Assembly: GCF_020907245.1 (NCBI RefSeq)
Contig: NZ_JAJJWH010000017.1
Span: 30,897 to 94,896 of the forward strand
DNA length: 64,000 nucleotides
Source of the DNA: Pontibacter harenae
GTDB taxonomy: Bacteria; Bacteroidota; Bacteroidia; Cytophagales; Hymenobacteraceae
Reading direction: 5' to 3'
Below, piece after piece: positions 32,524-42,660 of this stretch. The notes beneath the pieces were generated by a model that was not told where the DNA came from, ran no database searches, and saw only the letters and a program-made list of their open reading frames with translations. The first letter of the stretch is position 1; each line of letters begins with the position of its first letter. The translations under genes and the position numbers were made by a program.

Positions 32524-35370
32524 TTACTTAGCAAGTATCCATTTTATAGTGCTCGAAGAATCTGACGTAAGCACTTTTACAAAGTATATGCCTGCTGGCA
32601 AATGTGCTAAATCTAGCTCCTGCTGTGCTTGCACTACCTCAAAGCTACTCTGATAAACCACTTGCCCCATGCCATTGTAAAGAACCACACGCACTTTTCT
32701 TAAAGCTTCCGCAGAGGCAATCCTTAGTTTTCCGTTGCTTGGGTTTGGGTACAGTTTAAAGCCTTTAGCCACTAACTCGTCAGATACAGCTGTTGGCTGA
32801 AGCGTTACCTGCAGAGGCTCTGAAAAATCTGACTGGCAGTTCTGCTCATTTGCTACACGTACCCTATACTCACCTGCTTCGGCTACCGTTATTGTTTGCG
32901 TAGAGGTGTTGGGTAAAGCCTGTCCGTTCAGTTGCCACTCGTAGCTAGCACCGCTTATATTGGCTGTAAGTTGGTTCCCTGTTTGTGTGATGGTTGGTTT
33001 AGCTGGAGCGTTCTGCCCTACCACCGTTACTTCATCCTGGAATTCACAAGTGCCGTTTGTAGCTGTTACAGTATAAGTATAAGAACCCGCTGCCGTAACT
33101 GTTAAGCTTGGGTTTGCGGCAGAGGCATCGGAAAGCCCTGTGGCAGGAGCCCAGCTATACGTATAACCAGCCTCAGCAGCAGCGCCTATCGCAACAGAAG
33201 TTCCTACACATACAGTTTTGTCTTCACCGGCATGATCCTCAATCGGGTTATCATCGCAGTCAGAAGCTGTAGCAGAAGAAACTCCGTACAGCCCCACATC
33301 ATCCACCGTCCAGACTTCGTTGTTAGCGTTGGCTTTTATAACTAACTTCAGCTTTACAGACGTTGCGCCCGCTGGCAAAGCTACCTTCAACTTTGATGGC
33401 GCTTTTTCTAGCGGTAAGTCACCCGTTTCTCCATCCGCTTTAATAAAATTTTTGGTAACAGGTGCACCAGCCACAGTAGCAACAGTTAACGTACCGTTCA
33501 TGCCATAGCGCACGTTGTTATCGGTAGCATCACCTGTCAATTTTATATCTGGAACTGTACTGAATTCTGCTCCGTTTATCGCCACATACACATCAAAAGC
33601 ATCGCTACTTTCCATGCCGTTGCCTGCTGTAACCGAGATGGCGGCATTATATAACTCTACATACACATCGGTAAAGGCCGACACATCTACAGAAGTAAAC
33701 TCTATTGTTTTAGTAGAACCGCTTACCTGAAAGCTAGAGCCGCTTCTTACGCGCTGCCCATCAGGATAACCTGTATTTACAGCCGAAGCGCTGAAACCAG
33801 ACGTTACTTCCCAGCCTTCAGATGCTGTGCCATTAAAATCCTGCAGCACGATAGCGTTGCCAGCAGAGGGCATGGCCTCAGTAGTTACTGTAGCAACAGG
33901 CGCTGCGCTGGTATGATATACATTCCCGTTTGTGCAGCTCTCAAATACCTGCACATAATATGTAGTGCCTGGCGCTAAGCCGCTAACCTGCACATTGCTG
34001 CCATTGCCGCTGTACACCAATTTACTTCCGTCGGTTAACGCTGCTGCCAAAGCAAAATTAGCGTTTGCTCCTTCGTAAACCGTGCCATCGGTTGGTACAA
34101 AAGATACTGCCGCATCTTTACGGATAACCACGATTCTGCCGTCGCCACTTCCGTTATTCCAGCTCAGGTTAAAACCTGTTTGGGTGATATCCGATGTACT
34201 AAGATCTGCCACGGCAGTTGGTGTTCCAGAGCACGTATAATCTGGCGTAGTACCTGTTGCGGTGGGAGCATTTGCTGTGTTATAGTCGGGACCATTGGTA
34301 CAGAACTCAAATGCTTTGATATGATATGTTTTGTTAGCATCCAGACCTGTTATAGTTACGCTGTTGCCACCTCCACTGTGTACAATACGCTCACCGTTGC
34401 CCTGGTTTGTAGCCGTACTGTAGTTGCTGCTAACGCCAGTGTAAGTTCCCGTGGGGTTTAGCTCTACGGCTGTACCTTCCCTCACTACAACCAAGCGTGC
34501 GTTACCGCTACCATTCGTCCAGGATACTTTTAAAGAAGAAGTAGTCTCTTCTGTTATGGTCAGGCCTGTAAGCTGTGCGGCTGGAGAGCAGTTTGCAGGT
34601 GTTAAGTTCCATGCCTTCGCTACCAGGTCAGGGTAATCGATGTAGGGGTTTCTGTTGCCTTGTGCTACCTGAATGCGGTCGTTACGTTCACGCTCACGCT
34701 CATCTACAGGGTCTTGCTGGTGCCACTGGTAAAGTGTGTTTATGTCTGCAACCGCTGATATGTTTCCTTTACCCGCATCAAAACTTTGGCCTTCGTGCAT
34801 GGTATAAAAATAAAATATCGAACGAGCCAAGTTACCTTTATGGTCCTCGCGTGGTTCAAACTGGCTGTTCGTGTCTTCGCTATATTCGTCAATATTGCTG
34901 GCTGGTATCGCGCTTTGCCAATCAGCACCACGAATCCACTTTACAGTCTGATGATCTGGAATCTCCGCAAATGGATCGCTGCCGCGATCGGCGTTCCACG
35001 TGGTGTGTGTGGGAAAGAGGTGGTGAATGTCTGTACGCATACGCTCGGCCTGATCGAACCACGACTGTGGCACTGTGTGCTCACAATTAATGATGCCTAC
35101 ACTGGTAGAGGTGCTTGTCTCGCTGTAAGGTTTATCTTCTTGGTAGCCTGAGTACACACACGTAACCTTGTTATTGTAGTTATCTATGTAGTTGTACATT
35201 TTACCGCGTGCTGTGCTATAATCCAGCACCTGACGTTTGCCTTCGTACCAGTTTTGCCATAGCCAGGCTCTCAAATCAGCATTATCAAGATTAGAAGGAG
35301 GTGCAGTCTGCGCCCAGGTCACTTGCAACGAAAGCAAGACCCAGCACAGGAATAGTAAAGATTTTTTCAT
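32524..35370 (-). CDS. T9SS-exported endonuclease I with Fn3 repeats and type A sorting domain
   Basis: The 948-residue protein starts at the ATG at 35370 (MKKSLLFLCWVLLSLQVTWA signal peptide); an ATG 13 codons upstream would spoil the signal. The N-terminal third (about 30-270) is the endonuclease I/NucM fold: INCEHTVPQSWF and DIHHLFPTHTTWNADRGSDP hold the catalytic His/Asn metal site. Two Fn3-like domains follow, then a ligand-binding-like domain (about 490-690), an Ig/PKD segment (CVGTSVAIGAAAEAGYTYSW) and the type A T9SS sorting domain at the C-terminus (LYPNPSNGKLRIAS, LAHLPAGIYFVKV, STIKWILAK). Likely a surface-attached or secreted nuclease for nutrient DNA. Confidence 0.92.
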   Translation of the reverse strand: MKKSLLFLCWVLLSLQVTWAQTAPPSNLDNADLRAWLWQNWYEGKRQVLDYSTARGKMYNYIDNYNNKVTCVYSGYQEDKPYSETSTSTSVGIINCEHTVPQSWFDQAERMRTDIHHLFPTHTTWNADRGSDPFAEIPDHQTVKWIRGADWQSAIPASNIDEYSEDTNSQFEPREDHKGNLARSIFYFYTMHEGQSFDAGKGNISAVADINTLYQWHQQDPVDERERERNDRIQVAQGNRNPYIDYPDLVAKAWNLTPANCSPAAQLTGLTITEETTSSLKVSWTNGSGNARLVVVREGTAVELNPTGTYTGVSSNYSTATNQGNGERIVHSGGGNSVTITGLDANKTYHIKAFEFCTNGPDYNTANAPTATGTTPDYTCSGTPTAVADLSTSDITQTGFNLSWNNGSGDGRIVVIRKDAAVSFVPTDGTVYEGANANFALAAALTDGSKLVYSGNGSNVQVSGLAPGTTYYVQVFESCTNGNVYHTSAAPVATVTTEAMPSAGNAIVLQDFNGTASEGWEVTSGFSASAVNTGYPDGQRVRSGSSFQVSGSTKTIEFTSVDVSAFTDVYVELYNAAISVTAGNGMESSDAFDVYVAINGAEFSTVPDIKLTGDATDNNVRYGMNGTLTVATVAGAPVTKNFIKADGETGDLPLEKAPSKLKVALPAGATSVKLKLVIKANANNEVWTVDDVGLYGVSSATASDCDDNPIEDHAGEDKTVCVGTSVAIGAAAEAGYTYSWAPATGLSDASAANPSLTVTAAGSYTYTVTATNGTCEFQDEVTVVGQNAPAKPTITQTGNQLTANISGASYEWQLNGQALPNTSTQTITVAEAGEYRVRVANEQNCQSDFSEPLQVTLQPTAVSDELVAKGFKLYPNPSNGKLRIASAEALRKVRVVLYNGMGQVVYQSSFEVVQAQQELDLAHLPAGIYFVKVLTSDSSSTIKWILAK

Positions 35371-35585
35371 GAAAGGTGTATTTTTAAAGGCAGCAAAGGT
35401 ACACTTCAAAACCTTTTACTCCTGCACCCTATCACGTTAAATAAAGATTAAATACAGGCTATACCTGCACGACAGGTTGCTTGCAGCAGAACTACTCCTC
35501 CTTTTTTATCTTTCAGCAGTAAAATATAGATGTTAGGCACGGTGCAACTGTAATCTCTGTTTTAAATGCGACTAAGCACTGCAGT

Positions 35586-36395
35586 TTAAACTGTACCAGG
35601 TTGTGCAGGGGCAGCGTTGGCATCAATGTGTTGGACTAACTTAAGCAGGTCCTGTTTGTTATATAGAAAGAACTCGCCTAATTTTCTTTCAGGCGAAAGC
35701 CTAATTTTAAGCTCAAAAATGTTTTTCTGGCTCATATCATGCCTGGTAAACTTTTTACTGTTGTACTCCTGGCTCCTTTTTGTTTCTACCATCAGCCTTA
35801 CATATACCTTTACATTGTTCCGCTTCACAACCAAATCGTAGCCAAGTGCATAATCCTGCTTAACTGAATAATATACATCTGAGAAGCTACCAGACTCATG
35901 GCAAAGCATCATAAAGTGCAAGTCCCGCACCAGGGATGGGTACATGCGCAAAAGCCTGTTCTTTACCCCCACAACAGATAACTCTCTAGAGCTTCCGCAA
36001 GCTGCATAAGCAGGTTTTATTTTTACTAAAGACGGATTTTGAGAAACTGGTTTATAGTAATAGGCAATGTAATACTGCACCAGCTCTTTATCGGTAGGTA
36101 GCGTGCTATGCTCGAAAACAAACTCATAAAAGCTGATTACAAGCGGCGGCATAAGAGCGTTCTCAACCTGTGCATCCGACGTCAGCCTCTGTCCGCTACA
36201 GGGCGACAAGCGCAACTCCTGCTCTAGCTGCGCAACAGTATAAGTAAAAGGTTTTGCTACTACTTTTCCTCCTTTGTGCAGCTCAAAATTTCTGTTGTAA
36301 ATAACAATATCTGCGTAATCGTCGGGAAGCATGCTTTTATACTTTTGTGACCTGATGCCCCTATGGCTTTGGCCATAGAACAGACACCCCTTCAA
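35586..36395 (-). CDS. Hypothetical protein with PD-(D/E)xK-like motif
   Basis: The 269-residue product, read from TTG at 36395 (an in-frame ATG at 36332 would give 248 residues), has no signal peptide. No family was recognised. The segment GYDLVVKRNNVKVYVRLMVE followed by TKRS places Gly185/Asp187 and Glu204/Lys206, spaced like the GxD-n17-ExK of PD-(D/E)xK nucleases. Basic and aromatic residues are frequent in the C-terminal third. It is flanked by the endonuclease gene and a LacI regulator, both on the same strand but well separated. A nuclease role is only an idea. Confidence 0.6.
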   Translation of the reverse strand: MKGCLFYGQSHRGIRSQKYKSMLPDDYADIVIYNRNFELHKGGKVVAKPFTYTVAQLEQELRLSPCSGQRLTSDAQVENALMPPLVISFYEFVFEHSTLPTDKELVQYYIAYYYKPVSQNPSLVKIKPAYAACGSSRELSVVGVKNRLLRMYPSLVRDLHFMMLCHESGSFSDVYYSVKQDYALGYDLVVKRNNVKVYVRLMVETKRSQEYNSKKFTRHDMSQKNIFELKIRLSPERKLGEFFLYNKQDLLKLVQHIDANAAPAQPGTV

Positions 36396-36495
36396 CTATA
36401 AGTATATGTTTAACAAGCGGTAAGGTTCCCTATCTCATATAAAATAAAGCCCTGTAGCACTTCTCCGTTTGCAGCTCTTCTTTCGTAGCTACACT

Positions 36496-37524
36496 TTAAA
36501 AAGCACTTAAGCGCTGCGAAGACGACCTTACGATCAGATGAGGGTCCAGCACAACCCGCTCAGGGAGATTGTTGTAGAGGTCTTCTGACTTAAGCATTTC
36601 TAAAAACAGCTCTGCAGAGGATTCTCCCATTTGTGTTGTCTGTTGGTCTATGGTAGACAAGCCAGGGGTAACTAACGCCGTGAATGCTTCATTGGCAAAC
36701 CCTATCACCCCTACTTCGTCTGGCACACGTACCTTATAAGTTAGTAATTGCTGCAGTACCCCCATGGCGGTGTAATCTTCCAGGGCAAACACAGCATCAT
36801 ACTTTATCTGAAGTTGGCGCAGGTCTACTATGCATTGCCTTCCGAACTCCAGAGAAAAATCGCCATTTAATATCAGGCTTTCATCTACTGGTATATTATA
36901 GAGCTTAAGCGCATCTATATACCCCCTGAGGCGCTCGTTAAAGATGCCGATGTTTTTGCCAGAGGTAATGTGGACGATGCGTTTGTAGCCTTGCTTTATA
37001 AGGTGTTCTGTCGCTATAAAACCTCCTTTATAGTCATCGGTGGTAACGGAAGGCACTTTAAGTTCATCTACTGCACGGTCGAAGAACAAGAGCGGGATGC
37101 TACGTTTTTTTATTTCTAAAAAGTGATCAAACTTGGTTGTCTCTTTGGCCACAGAAGCAATAATGCCTGCTACCCTGGAATTCAGAAATGTCTCAATACC
37201 GTTTTTCTCACTTTTATACTGCTCGTTCGATTGGTAGAGTAAAATGCTGTAACCGTTTGCATTCATGATTTTCTCTATACCATGCACCACAGAGCTAAAG
37301 AAGCTGACATCCAGGCTGGGCACCATAATGCCGATGGTGTTGGTGTGGCCAGAGCGAAGAGAAGAGGCAAGCTTATTCTGACGGTAGTTCAGCCTTTTTG
37401 CTGTTTCACGAACGGCTTTTTTGGTTGCCTCACTTATAGCAGGATGATCATTCAATGCCCGGGCTACAGTCGAAAAGGCAATGTTCAGCTCTTTGGCAAT
37501 ATCATGTATGGTAACTCTTTTCAA
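36496..37524 (-). CDS. LacI-family transcription regulator of the xylose operon
   Basis: The 342-residue protein has an N-terminal LacI helix-turn-helix (VTIHDIAKELNIAFSTVARA, then LNDHPAISE), a hinge and a periplasmic-binding-protein-like sensor domain (NTIGIMVPSLDVSFFSSVVH, DEVGVIGFANEAFTALVTP, STIDQQTTQMG). The recognition helix has TVAR where the common form is TVSR. It is divergent from xylB; a perfect 22-bp palindrome in the 206-bp gap is its likely operator. It probably represses xylB-xylA-transporter without xylose. The inducer is inferred from context. Confidence 0.9.
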   Translation of the reverse strand: MKRVTIHDIAKELNIAFSTVARALNDHPAISEATKKAVRETAKRLNYRQNKLASSLRSGHTNTIGIMVPSLDVSFFSSVVHGIEKIMNANGYSILLYQSNEQYKSEKNGIETFLNSRVAGIIASVAKETTKFDHFLEIKKRSIPLLFFDRAVDELKVPSVTTDDYKGGFIATEHLIKQGYKRIVHITSGKNIGIFNERLRGYIDALKLYNIPVDESLILNGDFSLEFGRQCIVDLRQLQIKYDAVFALEDYTAMGVLQQLLTYKVRVPDEVGVIGFANEAFTALVTPGLSTIDQQTTQMGESSAELFLEMLKSEDLYNNLPERVVLDPHLIVRSSSQRLSAF

Positions 37525-37654
37525 CTTCTCTGGCTTGATAATAACTCTAAATATACTCTATAGGCTGATACCTGGAACTATAAAATACCTTTTATTAGTT
37601 TTAAAAAAACATTAAGTAAGTAAACACTTGTTTATTAAAAAATATGTTCACAAA

Positions 37655-37676
37655 TTTATGCCAACGTTGGCATAAA
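37655..37676. promoter_or_regulatory. Perfect 22-bp palindromic LacI-type operator
   Basis: TTTATGCCAAC (37655-37665) is followed by its exact reverse complement (37666-37676), with the central CG step found in LacI/GalR-family operators. It lies 54 bp before the xylB start and 130 bp from the regulator's start, so it could control both directions. Confidence 0.85.
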
Positions 37677-37730
37677 CCCTAACAAGTTCATATAAAACAA
37701 TTCAACTCCACACTTACAAGCTGTAAAAGC

Positions 37731-39212
37731 ATGTTGTTATTAGGAATAGACGTAGGTACCTCCTCTATAAAGGTGTCTGTAGTAGATGCAGCCACACAAA
37801 AACGTATAGTATCTGCTCAATACCCAGATACAGAATCAAAAATAAATTCACTTAAGCCAGGCTGGGCCGAGCAATCGCCTGAGATGTGGTGGGAACATGC
37901 GCAGCAGGCTATTACCAGAGCTAACGCCACAGGCAAGTATGATCCAAAAGATATCGGTGCTATAGGTATAGCTTACCAAATGCACGGCTTGGTGGCAGTA
38001 GATAAAGAGCAGAACGTACTCCGCGACTCTATTATCTGGTGCGACAGCCGCGCTGTGGAGTATGGCAACAAAGCATTTGAAGTGATTGGACAGGAGAAAA
38101 GCTTGTCCCGACTACTGAATTCACCAGGCAACTTCACCGCCTCTAAACTGGCTTGGGTAAAGGAAAACGAGCCAGAGACCTATAGCAAGATAGACCGTGT
38201 CATGCTGCCTGGTGACTTCATTGCCATGAAACTGACAGGCGACATTACCACCAGTACGTCTGCACTGTCAGAAGGTGTTTTCTGGGATTTCCAGAACGAT
38301 CAGGTGTCGGAGGATGTGATGAACTACTTCGGCTTCGACAAAGGCCTTATACCAGAAGTACATCCTTTGTTTTCTTCACATGGCGAACTGAAAGCTTCTG
38401 TAGCAGAAACTTTGTCTTTGAAAGCAGGCATACCTGTTACTTATAAAGCAGGAGACCAACCGAACAACGCACTTTCGCTGAACGTGCTGAAGCCAGGAGA
38501 AGTAGCCGCTACGGCAGGTACATCAGGTGTTATTTACGGCGTGAGCGACCAACTGGTGTACGACCCGCAGTCTAGAGTAAATACCTTTGCCCACGTTAAC
38601 TACGCCACCGACGAAAGACGTGTAGGTGTATTGCTGTGCATTAACGGAACAGGTATACTCAACAGCTGGACAAAGAACAACATTGGCAGCGACCTTAGCT
38701 ACAACGAAATGAACGCTGAGGCCCAAAGGATACCTGTTGGCAGCGAAGGCCTCCGTGTGCTGCCTTTTGGTAACGGCGCAGAGCGTATTCTTAATAACAA
38801 GATCATTGGTACGCACTTCCACAACATAGACCTAAACCTACACACCAGAGCACATATTCTGCGTGCGGTGCAGGAAGGCATCGCCTTCTCGTTCCGCTAT
38901 GGCTTAGATATTATGCGCGAGAACGGCATGCACCCGAAGGTAATTCGTGCAGGTAAAGCCAACTTGTTCTTGAGTGAGTTGTTTGCAGAAGCTTTTGTGA
39001 ATACGACCAACGTGCCTGTAGAACTGTATGAAAACGACGGAAGCGTAGGTGCAGCCATTGGTGCTGGCATAGGAGCTAAAGCATTTGCCTCGCCAGAGGA
39101 AGCTTTCAGCAATTTCCAACCCGTAAAATTGGTAGAACCAACGGGTACGGAGCAATATGAGTCTGCTTACCAGGAATGGAAGGCGTTACTCGAGTTACAG
39201 CTGAATAAATAA
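37731..39212 (+). CDS. xylB: Xylulokinase (FGGY family)
   Basis: The 493-residue protein is an FGGY kinase that phosphorylates D-xylulose to xylulose-5-phosphate. The N-terminal ATPase lobe starts [68 protein letters not shown] and [16 protein letters not shown] are characteristic of XylB. The C-terminal lobe has [14 protein letters not shown] and [13 protein letters not shown]. Length is normal for the family. The xylose isomerase gene follows after 32 bp, which fixes the substrate. Regulation by the palindromic operator just upstream is likely. Confidence 0.95.
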   Translation: MLLLGIDVGTSSIKVSVVDAATQKRIVSAQYPDTESKINSLKPGWAEQSPEMWWEHAQQAITRANATGKYDPKDIGAIGIAYQMHGLVAVDKEQNVLRDSIIWCDSRAVEYGNKAFEVIGQEKSLSRLLNSPGNFTASKLAWVKENEPETYSKIDRVMLPGDFIAMKLTGDITTSTSALSEGVFWDFQNDQVSEDVMNYFGFDKGLIPEVHPLFSSHGELKASVAETLSLKAGIPVTYKAGDQPNNALSLNVLKPGEVAATAGTSGVIYGVSDQLVYDPQSRVNTFAHVNYATDERRVGVLLCINGTGILNSWTKNNIGSDLSYNEMNAEAQRIPVGSEGLRVLPFGNGAERILNNKIIGTHFHNIDLNLHTRAHILRAVQEGIAFSFRYGLDIMRENGMHPKVIRAGKANLFLSELFAEAFVNTTNVPVELYENDGSVGAAIGAGIGAKAFASPEEAFSNFQPVKLVEPTGTEQYESAYQEWKALLELQLNK

Positions 39213-39244
39213 TTCTAATACATATAACCCAAACTAAGAAAATT

Positions 39245-40576
39245 ATGGCAAATCCATTAATAGGAGACAAAGAGTTTTTCAAAGGCATAGGACAAATAAA
39301 GTTCGAAGGCCCAGAGTCTGATAACCCATTCGCTTACCGCTGGTACGACGAAAACAGAGTAGTTGCTGGCAAAACAATGAAGGAGCACCTGCGCTTTGCA
39401 GTAGCTTACTGGCACTCTTTCAATGCAAACGGTTCTGACCCTTTCGGTGGACCAACTTTGAATTTCGCATGGGATGAAAAATCTGATGCTATCGAGCGTG
39501 CTAAAGACAAAATGGATGCGGCATTCGAATTCATCACTAAAATAGGAATGCCTTACTACTGCTTCCACGATGTGGACGTGGTGGATTATACTAATGATAT
39601 AGCAGAGAACGAAAGACGCCTGCAGGCATTAGTAGAATACGCTAAGCAAAAGCAGCAGGAAAGTGGCGTGAAATTACTTTGGGGTACTGCCAACGTGTTC
39701 TCACACAGCCGCTACATGAATGGTGCTTCTACTAACCCAGATTTCCATGTGTTATCACATGCTGGCGCTCAGGTAAAAGCAGCTTTGGATGCTACTATCG
39801 CCCTAGACGGCGAGAACTATGTATTCTGGGGTGGTCGTGAAGGTTACATGACACTGCTGAACACAGACATGAAGCGTGAGCAAGAGCACTTTGCTAGATT
39901 CCTGCACACAGCTAAAGACTATGCACGTTCTCAAGGCTTCAAGGGCACGTTCTTCATCGAGCCCAAGCCAGCAGAACCTACTAAGCACCAGTACGACTAC
40001 GATTCAGCTACTGTAATCGGCTTCCTGCGCCATTTCGGACTGCAAGACGATTTCAAGATTAACATAGAAGTGAACCACGCAACACTAGCTGGCCATACTT
40101 TCCAGCACGAACTACAGGTTGCCGCTGACGCTGGCATGTTGGGTTCAATAGACGCTAATCGTGGTGACTACCAGAACGGCTGGGATACTGACCAGTTCCC
40201 GAACAACCTAAACGAAATAACAGAGGCAATGCTGGTATTCTTAGAAGCTGGCGGCCTACAAGGCGGTGGCGTAAACTTCGATGCGAAAATCAGAAGAAAC
40301 TCTACTGATCCTGCTGACTTGTTCTACGCGCACATCGGTGGTGCTGACACATTCGCTAGAGCATTGGTTATCGCAGACAACATCCTTCAGAAGTCTGAAT
40401 ACAAGAAAATCCGTTCTGACCGTTACGCTTCTTTCGATAGCGGCAAAGGCAAGGAGTTCGAAGAAGGTAAACTGTCATTGGAAGACTTGAGAGCTTACGC
40501 TGTTGAGAATGGCGAACCAACCCTGCAGAGCGGCAGACAAGAGTACCTAGAGAACCTGATCAACAGATATATCTAA
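39245..40576 (+). CDS. xylA: Xylose isomerase (class II)
   Basis: The 443-residue enzyme interconverts D-xylose and D-xylulose. The active-site His lies in [12 protein letters not shown]; metal ligands are visible in [49 protein letters not shown] and VNFDAKIRR. Length and the N-terminal insert mark class II. The gene follows xylB by 32 bp. A strong terminator sits between it and the sugar transporter gene, so its mRNA probably ends or is attenuated there. Confidence 0.97.
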   Translation: MANPLIGDKEFFKGIGQIKFEGPESDNPFAYRWYDENRVVAGKTMKEHLRFAVAYWHSFNANGSDPFGGPTLNFAWDEKSDAIERAKDKMDAAFEFITKIGMPYYCFHDVDVVDYTNDIAENERRLQALVEYAKQKQQESGVKLLWGTANVFSHSRYMNGASTNPDFHVLSHAGAQVKAALDATIALDGENYVFWGGREGYMTLLNTDMKREQEHFARFLHTAKDYARSQGFKGTFFIEPKPAEPTKHQYDYDSATVIGFLRHFGLQDDFKINIEVNHATLAGHTFQHELQVAADAGMLGSIDANRGDYQNGWDTDQFPNNLNEITEAMLVFLEAGGLQGGGVNFDAKIRRNSTDPADLFYAHIGGADTFARALVIADNILQKSEYKKIRSDRYASFDSGKGKEFEEGKLSLEDLRAYAVENGEPTLQSGRQEYLENLINRYI

Positions 40577-40585
40577 GCACTTATC

Positions 40586-40642
40586 AAGGCCCTATACCTT
40601 CGCTGGACACACTTCGGCATAAAGTATAGGGCCTTATTTTTT
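40586..40642 (+). terminator. Terminator or attenuator between xylA and the transporter gene
   Basis: AAGGCCCTATAC (40586-40597) pairs with GTATAGGGCCTT (40624-40635) and is followed by ATTTTTTT. The 26-nt loop contains further short complementarity. The next gene starts only about 40 bp later, so it is either expressed from its own promoter or by read-through. Confidence 0.8.
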
Positions 40643-40677
40643 TATAACTTTACATTTACCTTTTCCTGTTAATCAAG

Positions 40678-42117
40678 ATGATAAACGAAAAAGAAACGGC
40701 GGGGCAGAACATTCCTTACATCGCTGGCATTACGTTGATCGCCACGTTGGGCGGTTTGTTATTTGGATACGATACAGCCGTTATTTCGGGAGCGGAAAGA
40801 TCGGTGCAGATGTACCTGGTAGACAGCCTTGGGCTTAGTACCTGGGTGCACGGAGCCACTATTTCCAGCGCCTTAATTGGCTGTATCATTGGTGGGGCAG
40901 TTTCAGGCATTTTTGCATCAGGAATTGGTCGGAAGAAGACCTTGATAATTGCAGCATTTCTGTTTTTCCTATCTGCTTTAGGGTCAGGATATCCAGAAGT
41001 TTTATTTTTTACCAAAGGCGAACCTAGCATAGAGTTGCTTTACATGTTCAACTTTTACAGGATAATAGGCGGAATAGGCGTAGGCTTGGCCTCTGCCGTT
41101 TGCCCTGTATACATCGGAGAAATAGCTCCGGCTAACTTGCGTGGGCGATTGGTTTCTTTAAACCAGTTTGCTATTATCTTCGGTATGCTAGTTGTTTATT
41201 TTGTGAACTGGGGAATTTCCAACGGACAGCCTATTGAGTGGATTAATGAAGAAGGCTGGAGACGCATGTTCCTTTCGGAGGCTATTCCAGCGGGTTTATT
41301 TGGAATTCTTCTGTTCTTTGTTCCTGAATCGCCAAGATACTTGAGCATGGTTAACAGAGATGAAGAGGCGCTAAAAATTCTGACAAAAGTTAACGGAGCT
41401 AACAGAGCCAAAAGTATCTTCTCTGACATAAAGAACACGGTAGAACACCATTCAGGCAAGTTGCTTTCTTACGGAAAAACAGTTATTGTTATAGGTGTTT
41501 TACTTTCTGTCTTCCAGCAGTTTGTGGGAATTAATGTGGCACTTTACTACGCCCCAAGAATTTTTGAAAGCATGGGAGCGGGTAAAGATGCCTCTATGCT
41601 GCAAACAGTTGTAATGGGTATAATCAACGTTATCTTTACGGTTGTAGCCATTCTTACGGTAGACAAATGGGGTAGAAAACCTTTGTTGATGGTAGGCTCT
41701 ATCGGTATGGCTATCGGCATGTTTGCTATTGCTGGTCTTTCTTATTTCGAGATTATCGGCATCAGCACCCTTGTCTTTATCATCCTTTACACAGCATCGT
41801 TTATGATGTCGTGGGGACCAATTTGCTGGGTACTGATTTCTGAAATTTTCCCGAATAAGATCAGAGGCAAAGCTGTGGCTGTGGCCGTGGCAGCACAATG
41901 GGCTGCTAACTTCTTTATATCTGCCACCTATCCTTCCATGATGGAATTCAGCGGTGCTTTCACCTATGGCTTCTATGGTGTGATGAGCGTTATATCCTTT
42001 TTGTTTGTATGGAAAATGATTCCAGAAACCAAAAACAGATCGCTTGAAGAAATGGAACAGCTGTGGAGAAAAAAAGCTGGACTTGCACCAGAAAAGCAAG
42101 CTAAAGCCAAAGCATAA
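40678..42117 (+). CDS. MFS sugar porter, XylE/GLUT-type (probable xylose:H+ symporter)
   Basis: The 479-residue protein has 12 predicted membrane helices and sugar-porter signatures: LLFGYDTAVISGAE in helix 1, the RxGRKK loop (GIGRKKTLIIAA), YIGEIAPANLRGRLVSLNQF after helix 5, PESPRYL, DKWGRKPLLMVG, and PETKNRSLEEME at the C-terminal side. It is likely to bring xylose into the cytoplasm as a proton symporter, based on its place behind xylB-xylA. The exact substrate is inferred. Confidence 0.9.
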   Translation: MINEKETAGQNIPYIAGITLIATLGGLLFGYDTAVISGAERSVQMYLVDSLGLSTWVHGATISSALIGCIIGGAVSGIFASGIGRKKTLIIAAFLFFLSALGSGYPEVLFFTKGEPSIELLYMFNFYRIIGGIGVGLASAVCPVYIGEIAPANLRGRLVSLNQFAIIFGMLVVYFVNWGISNGQPIEWINEEGWRRMFLSEAIPAGLFGILLFFVPESPRYLSMVNRDEEALKILTKVNGANRAKSIFSDIKNTVEHHSGKLLSYGKTVIVIGVLLSVFQQFVGINVALYYAPRIFESMGAGKDASMLQTVVMGIINVIFTVVAILTVDKWGRKPLLMVGSIGMAIGMFAIAGLSYFEIIGISTLVFIILYTASFMMSWGPICWVLISEIFPNKIRGKAVAVAVAAQWAANFFISATYPSMMEFSGAFTYGFYGVMSVISFLFVWKMIPETKNRSLEEMEQLWRKKAGLAPEKQAKAKA

Positions 42118-42140
42118 GCCTACCGTTTAAGGCTATAGAA

Positions 42141-42173
42141 AAAGCCCTGCATCTTTAACAGATGCAGGGCTTT
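42141..42173 (+). terminator. Rho-independent terminator after the sugar transporter
   Basis: AAAGCCCTGCATC (42141-42153) pairs perfectly with GATGCAGGGCTTT (42161-42173) around a 7-nt loop, followed by TTGTTTG. It lies 23 bp after the stop codon. Confidence 0.92.
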
Positions 42174-42553
42174 TTGTTTGGCTTAGTTTGTTGCTATAGT
42201 TGTGTATTTGCTGCTTCTCTCTTTAGCTGATTCAAATATCCTTAGCCGTAGGTAATTCTATGGTGGGCTTTCATGTCTGCGTGAACATAAACATCAGTGG
42301 GGACAAGGCTACTTCTAGCATAGGGCATTTAGACACAGGTGCTTGAATAGTGTTAGCAGCAAAAACGATAAGCAAAAGTATTTGATGAACTGAGGTTACA
42401 TTGCTGCAAATCTCCAGACTCGTAACCTGCAGATAATTTGTAGTTACAGACTACACGTACACGGGTTCGGAGAGCCCCACAACCGCTGCTACGTTAGCTA
42501 GTGCGTTTGCCAAAACACGTAAAACATTTCCTTACCCGAATCTCTAGGTCTTA

Positions 42554-42660
42554 CTCATTTTTCCCCTCATGCTGTTACGAATCTGTCAATTCGTAACAGC
42601 ATGAGGGGAAAAATGAGAGGCGGGTGTAGGTGAATCTCTAGATTCACCTACACCCGCCTC
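42554..42660. repeat. Two back-to-back long perfect hairpins
   Basis: Hairpin 1: 42554-42582 pairs perfectly over 29 bp with 42589-42617 around a 6-nt loop. Hairpin 2: 42617-42636 pairs perfectly over 20 bp with 42641-42660 around a TCTA loop. They abut at about 42617. The phrase GAATCTCTAG occurs at 42539 and again at the top of hairpin 2. No T-run marks a usual terminator. Confidence 0.85.

Noticed and set aside
42240..42420. Gene remnant in the convergent gap (minus-strand segment reading DVYVHADMKAHH)
   Set aside because: Only a dozen residues look protein-like, with stops on both sides and no family recognised; too little to call.
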